From positions 1 through 37,502 of the forward strand of contig JAKLKF010000074.1 in NCBI GenBank assembly GCA_023150805.1: DNA of 37,502 bases, read 5' to 3'. The translations under genes and the position numbers were made by a program. The notes under the pieces are model-generated. The model was given only the letters and a program-made list of their open reading frames with translations. It had not been told where the DNA came from and did not search any database. The DNA comes from Myxococcota bacterium. GTDB lineage: Bacteria > Myxococcota_A > UBA796 > UBA2385. Below are positions 7,605 through 15,612 of this stretch, one piece after another; position 1 is the first letter of the stretch, and the number at the start of each line of letters is the position of its first letter.

Positions 7605-8741
7605 ATGCGGGTCGCGATGGTGGGTCTGCGGGCACCCTGGGGCGTCGACGGGGGGGTGGAGGGGGTCGTCGGAGAGCTGGCGCCGCGGCTGGCCCTGCGC
7701 GGCTGCGAGGTCACCGTCCTGTGCCGCACCCGCTACAACCGGCTGGGGCCCGGCCTGCACCAGGGCGTGCGGCTGGTCGACGTGGACACGGTCTACTCCA
7801 AGCACCTCGAGGCCTTCGTCCACACCGGCGCCGCCATGCCAGCCGCCCTGCGGCACGCCGACCTGGTCCACGTGCACGCGCTCGGGCCCGCGCTGTGGAG
7901 CTGGTGGCCGCGGCTGCGCGGGCGGCGCACCGTCGTCACCGTGCACGGCCTGGACTGGCAGCGCGACAAGTGGGGCCCCCTGGCCCGCGCCGCGCTGCGC
8001 GCCGGCGAGTGGGCCGCCGGCGCCTGCGCCCACCAGGTCGTGACCGTCAGCCACGACCTGGCCGAGCACTACGCCCGGCGCCACGGCGTCCAGGCCACCT
8101 GGATCCCCAACGGGGTGGCCCCCATCCCGGCGGTCCCCCTGGAGCAGGCCGGCCTGCCCGACCTGGTCCCCGGCCGCTTCCTGCTCCTCCTGGGCCGCCT
8201 GGTCCCCGAGAAGGGGGTCGAGGGCCTGCTGCAGGCCTATGCCCGGGCCGCCCTGGACGAGCCCCTCGTGATCGTCGGCGGCAGCAGCTACTCCGAGGCC
8301 TACGTCCAGGCGCTGCACCGCGCGGCGCCCCCCGGCGTGCGCTTCACGGGCCCGCTGCACGGCGCGCGCAGGGACGCGCTGCTCAGCAACGCGCGGGCCC
8401 TGGTGCTGCCCAGCCGCCTGGAGGGCTTCCCCCTGGCGCCGCTGGAGTCCCTGGCCGCCGGCCGCCCGGTGCTGCTCAGCGACATCCCGCCCCACCGCGA
8501 GCTGCTCGAAGACACGGAAGCCGGCTGGCTGGTGTCGCCCGGCGTCGAGCCGTGGACCGCGGCCCTGCGGCAACTGGTGGCCACGCCCCAGGCCCGCCTC
8601 GCGGCGATGGGGGCCGCGGGCCGCGCCCACGTCCTGTCCCGCTACGGCTGGGACGACATCGCCGACCGCACCGTCGGCCTGTACCGACAGGTCATGGCGG
8701 GGCCCCCCTCGCCCCAGGCGCCTCGGTCTCGGCTATACTGA
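7605..8741 (+). CDS. Family 4 glycosyltransferase
   Basis: A 378-residue GT-B enzyme of the GT4 family, which transfers a sugar from an NDP-sugar with retention of configuration. The N-terminal Rossmann half has MVGLRAPWGVDGGVEGVV and HADLVHVHALG. The C-terminal half has LLLGRLVPEKGVEGLLQAY, VIVGG and the nucleotide-sugar EX7E motif in EGFPLAPLE (Glu273 and Glu281). It starts directly after the preceding stop. The last dozen residues look unconserved and overlap a TATACT box that may drive the downstream RNA. Together with the GT2, the GT-C and the ligase-like protein, it suggests an exopolysaccharide or O-antigen-like pathway acting at the inner membrane. Confidence 0.93.
   Translation: MRVAMVGLRAPWGVDGGVEGVVGELAPRLALRGCEVTVLCRTRYNRLGPGLHQGVRLVDVDTVYSKHLEAFVHTGAAMPAALRHADLVHVHALGPALWSWWPRLRGRRTVVTVHGLDWQRDKWGPLARAALRAGEWAAGACAHQVVTVSHDLAEHYARRHGVQATWIPNGVAPIPAVPLEQAGLPDLVPGRFLLLLGRLVPEKGVEGLLQAYARAALDEPLVIVGGSSYSEAYVQALHRAAPPGVRFTGPLHGARRDALLSNARALVLPSRLEGFPLAPLESLAAGRPVLLSDIPPHRELLEDTEAGWLVSPGVEPWTAALRQLVATPQARLAAMGAAGRAHVLSRYGWDDIADRTVGLYRQVMAGPPSPQAPRSRLY
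8734..8739 (+). promoter_or_regulatory. Candidate -10 box for the 6S-like RNA
   Basis: TATACT stands out in a region with almost no A/T and overlaps the end of the GT4 gene. It lies about 7-10 bases before the likely 5' end of the structured RNA. No convincing -35 element is seen at 17 bp. Support is positional only. Confidence 0.4.
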
Positions 8742-8745
8742 AGCT

Positions 8746-8923
8746 CCTGCCGGGCACGTGACCTCGGACCGACTCACTGGCCCCTGTGTCCGATCTTTCG
8801 GGATCTGTTCTTCCGGTCGTGGACGGCAAGCCCCTCTGCAGGGGACCCGGCAAGCGACCCAGGCAGGACCCACCTTCCAAGGAAGGGGGTCCAGGAAATG
8901 TGTCCACACGACCACGGCGGGGC
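8746..8923 (+). ncRNA. ssrS: 6S RNA candidate
   Basis: The 242-bp gap between GT4 and the ligase-like gene holds a structured RNA of about 180 nt. Positions 8781-8799 read CCCCTGTGTCCGATCTTTC, close to the 5' bubble strand of E. coli 6S RNA (CCCCTGAGCCGATATTTC). About 90 nt later CACCTTCCAAGGAAGGG forms the small 3' hairpin that 6S RNAs carry opposite the bubble. Between them an apical stem is possible: GGGATCTG (8800-8807) with CAGGACCC (8864-8871), GGTCG (8815-8819) with CGACC (8855-8859), and CCCCT/AGGGG closing a CTGC loop (8831-8844). Outer pairs CTGG/CCAG and GGAC/GTCC close the bubble. 6S RNA binds sigma70-RNA polymerase and damps transcription in stationary phase. The 5' end is estimated. 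An alternative is a cis-acting leader of the next gene. Confidence 0.7.
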
Positions 8924-8963
8924 CCCCCCTGCAGCCGCCCTCGGGCAAGCTGCAGGGGGGTTT
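8924..8963 (+). terminator. Strong intrinsic terminator after the 6S-like RNA
   Basis: CCCCCCTGCAG at 8924-8934 pairs perfectly with CTGCAGGGGGG at 8950-8960. The 15-nt loop can itself pair GCCC with GGGC, and TTT follows at 8961-8963. This is the clearest Rho-independent terminator in the window. It ends only 20 bp before the ATG of the ligase-like gene, so that gene needs read-through, a conditional antiterminated form or its own promoter. Confidence 0.85.
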
Positions 8964-8983
8964 CTCGTCTCGGGACCCGCCGG

Positions 8984-10027
8984 ATGCCTCGCCTCGACCC
9001 GCGCCTGCTGCCCGCCTCGGTGATGGTCGGCCTGGGCCTGGGCACCTTCGGCACCGAGCTCACCACGGGCCTGGCGTTGGCCGGGGCCCTGCTGTGGGGC
9101 GACCGGCGCCGCGGAGCGTCGCTCGCGGGCCCGGTCCTGCTGCTCGCCGCCTGCTTCCTGCTCGCCGCACCCCTGGGGGGCCCCGATGCCTGGCGCGAGG
9201 TGCTCGGCCGCGCCTGGCCGCTGGCGCCGCTGCTGGCGCTGCCGGCCCTGGCGACGGACCGCGACCCGGCCGTCGAGCGCCTGGGCCTGCTGGCCGCCCT
9301 GCTGCCCGCCCTGTGGGGCCTGGGCCAGGCGCTGGTCTTCGACACGCCCGGCCGGGGCCCCTTCAGCCACCACCTGACCCTCGGCTACGCGCTGGTCCCC
9401 CCCCTCGCCGTCGCGGCCCACCGCCGCCGCGGGGTCCTCGCCACCCTGCTCGCGGCCGGCGTCGCCAGCACCGGCGGCAGCGGCCCGCTCCTGGCCGCCG
9501 GGGTCGCCCTGGCCGGCGCCCTCCTGCTGCCTCCCGCCGGGGCCCTGGTCGGCGGGACCCTGCTGGCCCTGGGCGCCATCGGCCTGGGCGCCCGGGCCGA
9601 CCTGCCCGCGCTGCACGAGCGCGCCGTGCTCTGGGCCACCGGCGGCTCGCTGGCCCTGCAGCACCCCGTCGGCACCGGCACCGGCGCCTTCCGCGCCGCC
9701 GCGGCCCACGCGCAGCAGGCCATCGAGCCAGGCTTCCACTTCCCGCTGCACGCCCACGACAGCGCGCTCCAGCTCGCCGCCCTGGTCGGGCTGGGCGGCT
9801 GGCTGGCGCTGGCCTGGCTGGCATGGTCCCTCTGGTCGCGCGCCGATCGTGCGGGCCGGGCCACCCTGGCCGCGCTGGCGGTCGGCGGCCTCACCCAGGA
9901 CCTGCTCGGCGACATGGAGGTCGCGCGGGCCGCCGCGGCCTGGCTGGCCTGGAGCACCCTGGCGGGCCGCCCCCTGGCCGTCGGCGCCCCGCCGGGTGAA
10001 CCCGAGCACCCGACCGCGGTCGGATGA
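8984..10027 (+). CDS. O-antigen ligase/polymerase-like membrane protein
   Basis: A 347-residue protein with about nine or ten hydrophobic helices. The segment FHFPLHAHDSALQLAALVGL followed by GGWLAL resembles the periplasmic His-containing region of Wzy/WaaL (O-antigen polymerase or ligase) proteins, which join undecaprenyl-linked glycans to an acceptor. The fold and the His loop are visible; the acceptor and donor are not. The chosen ATG at 8984 follows the 6S-like RNA terminator by 20 bp and has only a weak Shine-Dalgarno sequence. The frame is open further upstream, but there it would run through the structured RNA. The TPR gene follows after 19 bp, so the two are probably one transcript. 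Confidence 0.75.
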   Translation: MPRLDPRLLPASVMVGLGLGTFGTELTTGLALAGALLWGDRRRGASLAGPVLLLAACFLLAAPLGGPDAWREVLGRAWPLAPLLALPALATDRDPAVERLGLLAALLPALWGLGQALVFDTPGRGPFSHHLTLGYALVPPLAVAAHRRRGVLATLLAAGVASTGGSGPLLAAGVALAGALLLPPAGALVGGTLLALGAIGLGARADLPALHERAVLWATGGSLALQHPVGTGTGAFRAAAAHAQQAIEPGFHFPLHAHDSALQLAALVGLGGWLALAWLAWSLWSRADRAGRATLAALAVGGLTQDLLGDMEVARAAAAWLAWSTLAGRPLAVGAPPGEPEHPTAVG

Positions 10028-10046
10028 GCGCACAGGAGGAGAGAGG

Positions 10047-11081
10047 ATGTCCCCGCTGTGGATGCTGGCGCTGGGCCTGGCCCTGGCCGACGAGGCGCCC
10101 CCCATCGATCCCGCCGCCGTCGAGGCCCCCCTGGCGTCGCAGGCGCCTGCCCCGGTGACCGAGGCCCCGCCGGCCCGCCTGCCCGAGGTCTGGGCCGCCA
10201 TGCCGCCCGACGACCTGCTGCAGGCCGCCATCGACCGCCGCGCCCTGGGCGACCTCGACGGCGCCCGCCAGCGGCTGCAGGTCCTGGACGAGGGCGGCGC
10301 CCTGCCCCCGCTGGCCGGCTACCACCTGGCCGTCTGCGACGAGCTCGAGGAGGACTACGTCGGCGCCCTGGCCGGCTACACCACGCTCATCGACCGCTGG
10401 CCCGACCTGCCCCTGGCCGACGACGCCCGCTACCGGCGCGCCGTCGTCCTCGAGGACCTGGGCGAGCACAAGCAGGCCGTCGCCCAGGTCCGCGAGCTGT
10501 TGCGCCGCGGCGCCTGGGACGACCAGGACCGCGCCTCGCTGGCCCTGATCCGCGGTGCGGCCGAGCTGGACGCCGGCAGGCACGCCGCCGGCGCCCGCCG
10601 CGTGCAGCGCGAGCTGGCCGCCCTGGAGGGCACCCAGGACCTGAGCTGGGCCCGCGCCCGCGCCCGCCTGGCCCTGACCCGCGCCCTGCTCGACCAGGCC
10701 GCCCAGGTCGGCATCGTCAACGACGGCCGCGCCCGCAAGCGCCTGGTCGCCCGCGTCACCCTGCTCGACCAGGCCATGGACCAGGTGATCGCCATCGGCC
10801 GGCTGGGCGAGCCCGAGGCCGCCCTGGCCGGGCTGCTCGCCCTGGGGGACGCCTACCGGGCCCTGCACGCCGACCTGCTCTCCGCCCCGCCCCCGCGCGG
10901 CCTGACCGAGGAGCAGGTGGCCATCTTCCGCCAGGAGCTGGACCAGCAGGTCGACGTCCTGCAGGTCAAGGCCTGGCGCTTCTACGACGAGGGCGTCAGC
11001 CTGGCGACCCGCCTTCAGTGGCAGGGCCGCATCGCCCAGGAGCTGAAGGAGCGCCGCGCCGCGCTCTCGCCGCCCGGCTGA
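10047..11081 (+). CDS. Periplasmic TPR-repeat protein
   Basis: A 344-residue protein with a signal peptide (MSPLWMLALGLALADE) and then Ala/Leu/Arg-rich helices in TPR spacing. Clear units are ALGDLDGARQRLQVL, EEDYVGALAGYTTLIDRWPD and RRAVVLEDLGEHKQAVAQV. TPR proteins act as scaffolds for protein complexes. A periplasmic TPR protein next to an O-antigen-ligase-like gene could help assemble or export a glycan (inference). The ATG follows an excellent AGGAGGAGAGG. The C-terminal 60 residues form a charged helix ending SPPG. It ends 18 bp before the convergent hydrolase lipoprotein gene. Confidence 0.8.
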   Translation: MSPLWMLALGLALADEAPPIDPAAVEAPLASQAPAPVTEAPPARLPEVWAAMPPDDLLQAAIDRRALGDLDGARQRLQVLDEGGALPPLAGYHLAVCDELEEDYVGALAGYTTLIDRWPDLPLADDARYRRAVVLEDLGEHKQAVAQVRELLRRGAWDDQDRASLALIRGAAELDAGRHAAGARRVQRELAALEGTQDLSWARARARLALTRALLDQAAQVGIVNDGRARKRLVARVTLLDQAMDQVIAIGRLGEPEAALAGLLALGDAYRALHADLLSAPPPRGLTEEQVAIFRQELDQQVDVLQVKAWRFYDEGVSLATRLQWQGRIAQELKERRAALSPPG

Positions 11082-11099
11082 GCAGCGACGCGCGGCCTC

Positions 11100-12746
11100 C
11101 TACCAGCAGCCCAGCCCCTCGCTCCACTCCAGGTCGTCCAGCAGCACGCGCCCGGTGGACGAGACCGGCCGGATGCGGAGCTGGGCGATCCGGGACAGGT
11201 CCAGCTCGTTTTTTATCCGCCAGGTCTCGAAGACGGACTTGGGGGGCGTCTCATGGTACCAGTAGGGCGTCGGACGAAGCCCCCCTTGCGGCGAGTCCGA
11301 CAGGGCCCAGGCCCCGATGTCCCCGTCGCTGTCCGCCACCTCGATCTCCATGTCCAGGGGCATCGAGCGCGGGTTGAGCGGGTCGTCGTGGAGGGCCAGC
11401 AGGCGCAGCGAGAGCACCGGTGACCCCGTCAGGTCGATCTCCCCCAGGTCCCACCGGACCTCCGCGGCGTTGTCCGTCCACGCCAGCTCCAGCGCCCAGG
11501 TGGTGCTGTAGAGCGACCGCGCCTCGTCGAAGGCCCACCGCTCCTCGACGGTGTCGAAGCCCTCGTGCGATCGCGAGGCGTCCGTGCCCTCGTCCCCCTC
11601 CCGGAAGGAGTCGATGACCCGCGCGCTGCCGTCCCGCCACTGTCCTCGCAGCGGGATCCCGTCGCTCCAAGGAGGCACCACGTCTCCGCGCCAGGGATCC
11701 CGCCCGTGGGCCAGCCCCTCCATGGTGTGCGCCAGGAAGGAGATCAAGGCCGGCTGGGCGATGGCCAGCACGTCCTCGCGCAGGACGATCGCGTAGGGGG
11801 TCTCCACGTCGTCCGTCCACGAGTAGTGATCGGCGCCCTCGACGTAGAGCACGCCGGTGGGCAGGCCGCCATGCTCGGGGAAGGCGATGGTCTGTCCATG
11901 GGCCAGGTCGTTGCCGTGCTCCGCCCCTCCCACCAGGTGCAGCAGGGGCGGCAGCCCGTCATACACCTCGGCGTAGCGGTCGAACTCCTCCGTCATGTCT
12001 GGCCGGGTCGCCAGCAGGGCCAGCGCCGACACCTGGTAGGGCCCTTCCGGATCCATCGGCCGCCAGGACTGCGCCAGGCGCAGCACGGACCCGCCCCCGT
12101 GCGAGTGGCCCCCCAGGGCGATCCGGTCCAGGTCCAGCGTGCCCGCCCACTCCCCGCCGGGCTCGGCCGCCCAGGCGATCAGCAGCTCCAGGGTCTGCTC
12201 GGCCAGCCAGGCGTGGCTGTCCCAGAAGCCCCCTTCCGTAGCGTTCCACTTGCTCGCGTCGTGCTCGGGCGCCGCGACGATCCAGCCGCGGCTGGCCAGG
12301 TCCTGGACGAACCAGTCGTACTGCTCGGGCGAGGCGCCGTAGGCATGCTCGAAGATCAGCAGGGGGTACGGTCCGCCGGAGGGGTCGACGGGCGTGCCCA
12401 CCCCCTCGGCGGTCGCCGGGTAGGTCAGCCGCACGTAGAAGGGCAGCGGCTGCCCGCCATAGTCGAGGGATCCCAGGTGGACCCGGGTCCCGGGGAGGAA
12501 GGGCCCTCGGACGCTCCAGTCCTCGCCCTCGGGCCAGGTCTCCGCGCAGACGCCTCCGGTCGAGGTGCCGCCGCCGTCCGTCCCGGCGCCCGTGTCGTCG
12601 GCGCCCCCTCCGTCGGCGCCCCCTCCGTCGGCGCCCCCCCCGTCGGCGCCCCCTCCGTCGGCGCCCCCTCCGTCCGTGACCTCGGGGCCCAGGCCACCCC
12701 CGGTCGGGGCGGGACACCCGCCCAGGACCCACCAGAGGGTGATCAT
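11100..12746 (-). CDS. Alpha/beta hydrolase lipoprotein with Gly/Asp linker
   Basis: The 548-residue protein opens with a short lipobox (WVLGGC, Cys11), a linker of five DGGGA-type units and the acidic DDTG signature. Then comes an alpha/beta hydrolase domain similar to chlorophyllase/PET-hydrolase-like families: PLLIFEHAYGASPEQYDWF, the oxyanion side, and the nucleophile elbow GGHSHGGGS with Ser in the GxSxG-like position, followed by a late His in GADHYSW. The last 180 residues are beta-rich and may be a carbohydrate-binding or jelly-roll domain. It should sit on the outer membrane and hydrolyse an ester of unknown type. The ATG overlaps the TGA of the ferritin-like gene (ATGA), showing coupling. 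The n-region has no positive charge, which is unusual for a lipoprotein signal. Confidence 0.82.
   Translation of the reverse strand: MITLWWVLGGCPAPTGGGLGPEVTDGGGADGGGADGGGADGGGADGGGADDTGAGTDGGGTSTGGVCAETWPEGEDWSVRGPFLPGTRVHLGSLDYGGQPLPFYVRLTYPATAEGVGTPVDPSGGPYPLLIFEHAYGASPEQYDWFVQDLASRGWIVAAPEHDASKWNATEGGFWDSHAWLAEQTLELLIAWAAEPGGEWAGTLDLDRIALGGHSHGGGSVLRLAQSWRPMDPEGPYQVSALALLATRPDMTEEFDRYAEVYDGLPPLLHLVGGAEHGNDLAHGQTIAFPEHGGLPTGVLYVEGADHYSWTDDVETPYAIVLREDVLAIAQPALISFLAHTMEGLAHGRDPWRGDVVPPWSDGIPLRGQWRDGSARVIDSFREGDEGTDASRSHEGFDTVEERWAFDEARSLYSTTWALELAWTDNAAEVRWDLGEIDLTGSPVLSLRLLALHDDPLNPRSMPLDMEIEVADSDGDIGAWALSDSPQGGLRPTPYWYHETPPKSVFETWRIKNELDLSRIAQLRIRPVSSTGRVLLDDLEWSEGLGCW
12597..12671 (-). 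repeat. 15-bp tandem repeat encoding DGGGA units
   Basis: Five consecutive copies of GTCGGCGCCCCCTCC (as read on the plus strand) with one base variant in the third. In the hydrolase frame each unit encodes Ala-Asp-Gly-Gly-Gly, giving the flexible linker behind the lipid anchor. Whole-codon units let the linker length change without a frameshift. Confidence 0.9.
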
Positions 12747-13711
12747 CCTGCCGCCAGCAGCGCGGTCGCCGCCGGGGCGATCACCTGGCGCAGCCCCTCC
12801 TGCGCCACCCGGCGCAGCGCCCGCGGGCCCAGGATCCCCTGCCCGGCCAGCTCCTCCACCTCCACGGGGCCGCCGAAGCGGACGGGCTCCCGCAGGGCCT
12901 GGACGACGGCCTGCCGGACCTCGGCCCCGCCCTGTTGCAGGGCCCAGGCCACCACCTTCCACGACAGCACGGCGTGCCGCTCCTCGTCGGCGGCGATGCC
13001 CTCGAGGATCCGGCGGATCGCGGGGTCGCGGGTCCCCTCTGCCGCCCGGCGGGTCGCCAGGGCCGACAGGGTCTCGCCGACGCAGCCCTCGCGCACGGCC
13101 TCGGCCGCGAGCCGGGCCAGCGGGACGGCCACGTCCACCGGGCCGGGGACGGGGAAGGCCCCCGGCGCGACCGGCCCTCCTGCCAGGTCGCTGGCCACCT
13201 GGAAGGCCAGGCGCGCGTGGCGGACCTCGTCGGCGGCGGCGCGGGCCACCTCGCCCAGCAGGTCGAGCGGCGCGCCGTGGACCATGAGCTGGAGCTGCAG
13301 CCGCGCGAAGGCGGCGACCGCGGCGTGCTCGGCGCGTCCCACCTCCGCCCAGGCCCGCGCCGCGCCGGAGAGCGCCGGCAGGGAGGCGCCGACCACGACG
13401 CCGTCCTGCACGAAGGGCCGGCCCACCACGCACTCGGAGTTGGGGGTGCGGTCGGCCAGGATCACCTCGTAGCAGCAGCCCGGGCTGCCGTCCTGGAAGA
13501 CCGCGTCGTCGATCTCGGGCGCCTCCTCGGAGAGCATGCGCACCACGTCGTCGTCGCAGTCACTCGGCGAGGAGAGCTCGTCCAGGTAGACCTCGGCCGG
13601 GTCGGGGCAGGACTCCTGCCCCTCCGCGACGGGCATGCAGGCCTCCCCCTCCTCGCGGGTGGCGCAGGCGGGCAGCGAGAGCAGGATGAGCGAGAGCAGG
13701 GAGTGGCGCAT
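12743..13711 (-). CDS. Ferritin-like diiron lipoprotein
   Basis: A 322-residue lipoprotein (LLSLPAC, Cys16). After a Cys-rich N-terminal segment of about 90 residues comes a four-helix ferritin-like domain with a complete diiron ligand set: Glu in GRAEHAAV, ExxH in DEVRHARLAF, Glu in CVGETLSAL and ExxH in DEERHAVLSW. Proteins of this kind are frequent in Myxococcota and are of unknown function; oxidase, peroxide-scavenging or ligand-oxidising roles are possible. The ATG at 13709-13711 begins the signal peptide. It is the first gene of a two-gene unit, its stop overlapping the hydrolase start, so both lipoproteins are made together and probably act in the same compartment. Confidence 0.85.
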   Translation of the reverse strand: MRHSLLSLILLSLPACATREEGEACMPVAEGQESCPDPAEVYLDELSSPSDCDDDVVRMLSEEAPEIDDAVFQDGSPGCCYEVILADRTPNSECVVGRPFVQDGVVVGASLPALSGAARAWAEVGRAEHAAVAAFARLQLQLMVHGAPLDLLGEVARAAADEVRHARLAFQVASDLAGGPVAPGAFPVPGPVDVAVPLARLAAEAVREGCVGETLSALATRRAAEGTRDPAIRRILEGIAADEERHAVLSWKVVAWALQQGGAEVRQAVVQALREPVRFGGPVEVEELAGQGILGPRALRRVAQEGLRQVIAPAATALLAAG

Positions 13712-13742
13712 GGCGCCAGCATGGCACGCAGCCGCTCCGGCC

Positions 13743-13785
13743 GCCGGCAGCTCACCGCCCCGGCTGCCGGCAGCTCACCGCCCCG
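13743..13785. repeat. 23-bp tandem duplication at a gene end
   Basis: GCCGGCAGCTCACCGCCCCG occurs at 13743-13762 and again at 13766-13785, 23 bp apart. The second copy contains the stop codon of the minus-strand gene that ends at 13775. It looks like a recent slippage duplication in the gap before the ferritin-like gene. Confidence 0.75.
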
Positions 13786-14320
13786 CCCGCTCCTGCTCGA
13801 GCCGCAGCAGCTCGACCTGGACCTGGCGCAGGAAGCGGTTGCCGCCCTGGCCCTTGAGGAAGCGGCAGCCCAGCCCCTCGCCCTGCCGGGCCGCGATCAC
13901 GACCACCTCGCCCGAGGCGCCCGCCAGGATCTCGACCCCGCCCATGTCCTCGAAGGACAGGCTGCGACCCTGCCCCTCCTCCAGCCGCAGCACCGCCCGG
14001 TCGGTCATGGCGCAGGCCGTGCGACCGGAGAAGTCCTCGGTCTCGTCGTGCCAGGACAGGGGCAGCTCCCCCTCCGCCAGCAGCCCGGCGTCGCGCATCG
14101 GCTGCAAGCGCCAGGCCTCGACCTCGTGGCCGGCCATCAGCTCCCGCGGGTCCTGCTGGCCCGCGGCGCTGAGCAGGGCCACGGTCGAGAAGACCAGGCC
14201 CGCGATGCCCGCGACGAAGCCCACGATCAGCAGCATCGCGTACAGCCCCAGGCCGCAGCCCGGCTGCCCACGCGTGTCGATGCGGTCGCGGTCGTCGAGG
14301 AGCTGGAGCCGTCCGGCCAT
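13775..14320 (-). CDS. Single-pass membrane protein with PH-like domain
   Basis: A 181-residue protein. A short basic N-terminus precedes one or two hydrophobic segments at about residues 24-51 (GLGLYAMLLIVGFVAGIAGL onward). The C-terminal part reads as a bacterial PH-like domain: TDRAVLRLEEG, then SLSFEDMGGVEIL and VVVIAARQGEGLGCRFL, an alternating strand pattern common in bPH/YdbT-like proteins. The function is unknown. The start is the ATG at 14318-14320. It is divergent from the next gene, with 57 bp between the starts, and ends 63 bp before the ferritin-like gene, so it could be co-transcribed with that lipoprotein pair. Confidence 0.65.
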   Translation of the reverse strand: MAGRLQLLDDRDRIDTRGQPGCGLGLYAMLLIVGFVAGIAGLVFSTVALLSAAGQQDPRELMAGHEVEAWRLQPMRDAGLLAEGELPLSWHDETEDFSGRTACAMTDRAVLRLEEGQGRSLSFEDMGGVEILAGASGEVVVIAARQGEGLGCRFLKGQGGNRFLRQVQVELLRLEQERAGR

Positions 14321-14377
14321 CGCCGGCCGCTATCACCCGGGCCGGCGGCGGGCCGCCCGCGGCGATACAGCCCGCCC

Positions 14378-14935
14378 ATGGACCCCGTCTCGCTCCTGCT
14401 CCTGGGCCTCGAGCTGCGTCGCTTCGCCCCCGCGGACGACGCGGCGGCCTCTCTCGGCGACAGCCTGGAGGTCATCGAGGCCGGCGGCCTGTCCCTCTCG
14501 CCCTACGACGGCCCCGCCGTGCAGCCGGTCCTCGGCTGGCGCAGCCGGCGGCTGACCCTCTCCGTGGCACCGGGCCTGGCTGGCAGCCGCAGCACCGCCA
14601 CCTCCTCCGACGGGCGGGAGGCGACGGTGAGCACCCTGCTCTGGCGGGGCGAGGCGCGGGCCTGGGTGCACGCCGGCCCCGCCCTGTTCGGCCTGGACGC
14701 GGGCCTGTCCGGTGGCGGCGCGCGCACCGGCGGGGCCTCGGTCGCCACGGCCCCCACCCAGGTCGAGCTGGCGCCGACGGGCGGCGTGCGCGCGGCCCTG
14801 GCCCCCACCCTGGACCTGGTCGCGCGGGCCCGCTACCCGGTGCGCCTGGCCGGAGACCAGCTCGAGCACGGGCTGTCCGGGGCGCTGCTGGTCGAGTGGC
14901 ACCCCGGCAGCCGGCGTGAAGAGGGGGCCGACTGA
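14378..14935 (+). CDS. Hypothetical beta-rich protein, possibly outer-membrane
   Basis: A 185-residue protein of unrecognised family. The N-terminus has a short hydrophobic stretch (SLLLLGLEL) that is weak as a signal peptide. The body alternates short hydrophobic strands with Gly, Ser, Thr and Asp turns (for example RRLTLSVAPGLAGSRS, ALFGLDAGLSGGG, LDLVARARYPVRL and GALLVEWHPG), which suggests a small beta-barrel or beta-sandwich. It lacks the terminal aromatic residue of classical outer-membrane barrels. The TGA is followed at once by the GTG of the HAD phosphatase gene, so the two are co-translated. The start could be later than the ATG chosen. Confidence 0.6.
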   Translation: MDPVSLLLLGLELRRFAPADDAAASLGDSLEVIEAGGLSLSPYDGPAVQPVLGWRSRRLTLSVAPGLAGSRSTATSSDGREATVSTLLWRGEARAWVHAGPALFGLDAGLSGGGARTGGASVATAPTQVELAPTGGVRAALAPTLDLVARARYPVRLAGDQLEHGLSGALLVEWHPGSRREEGAD

Positions 14936-15592
14936 GTGCCGGCCATCGCCTTCTTCGACCTCGACCGCACCGTCATCGCCGTCAACTCGGCCACCGGCTG
15001 GATCCGCCGCGAGGTGCGGCAGGGCTTCCTCAGCAAGCGCCAGGCCGTGACCGGCGCCTGGTGGATCGGCAAGTACCAGCTCGGCTTCGCGCGCATGGAC
15101 CAGGCGATCGCCGACGCCGTCGCCACCCTGGCCGGCCAGGAGGAGGCCGAGCTGCGCGCCCGCACCCACGCCTTCTGGCACGAGGAGGTGGCGCCCACCG
15201 TCCGCCCCGGCGCCCGCGACGCCATCGCCCGCCACCGGGAGCAGGGCGACCACCTGGTCCTGCTGACGTCGAGCAGCACCTACATGAGCGAGGTCGCCAG
15301 CGCGGCCCTGGGCCTGGACGGCTGGCTGTGCAACCGCTTCGAGGTGGTGGACGGCCGCTTCACCGGGCTGGTACACCGCCCGATGTGCTTCGGCCCCGGC
15401 AAGGTCGAGCACGCCGCCGCCCTGGCCGTCGAGCGCGGCGTGGACCTGGCGGACTGCTCCTTCTACACCGACAGCTACAGCGACCTGCCCGGGCTGCTGG
15501 CCGTGGGGCGCCCGGTGGTGGTGGCGCCCGATCCCCGCCTGCTGCGCGAGGCGCGCAAGCGCGGCTGGCCGGTGCAGGACTGGGGCCGCTGA
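14936..15592 (+). CDS. HAD-IB family phosphatase (SerB/CicA-like)
   Basis: A 218-residue HAD hydrolase of subfamily IB. Motif I is FFDLDRTVI (Asp8 nucleophile, Asp10), motif II is VLLTSSSTYM, the Lys of motif III lies in PGKVEHAAAL, and motif IV is FYTDSYSDLP. The cap domain is helical, as in SerB and the TIGR01490-type phosphatases related to Caulobacter CicA. Likely substrates are phosphoserine or other small phosphomonoesters, but the family is broad and lipid phosphates are also known. The start is GTG immediately after the upstream TGA, with no other good candidate. Confidence 0.9.
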   Translation: MPAIAFFDLDRTVIAVNSATGWIRREVRQGFLSKRQAVTGAWWIGKYQLGFARMDQAIADAVATLAGQEEAELRARTHAFWHEEVAPTVRPGARDAIARHREQGDHLVLLTSSSTYMSEVASAALGLDGWLCNRFEVVDGRFTGLVHRPMCFGPGKVEHAAALAVERGVDLADCSFYTDSYSDLPGLLAVGRPVVVAPDPRLLREARKRGWPVQDWGR

Positions 15593-15612
15593 GGCGGCGG
15601 GGCGCGGCGGGC

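Noticed and set aside
8781..8900. Structured leader considered as a c-di-GMP (GEMM) or cobalamin riboswitch
   Set aside because: GGCAAGC-like pieces occur, but the GNRA tetraloop and the B12 box are missing, whereas the 6S bubble and 3' hairpin segments fit in order and spacing.
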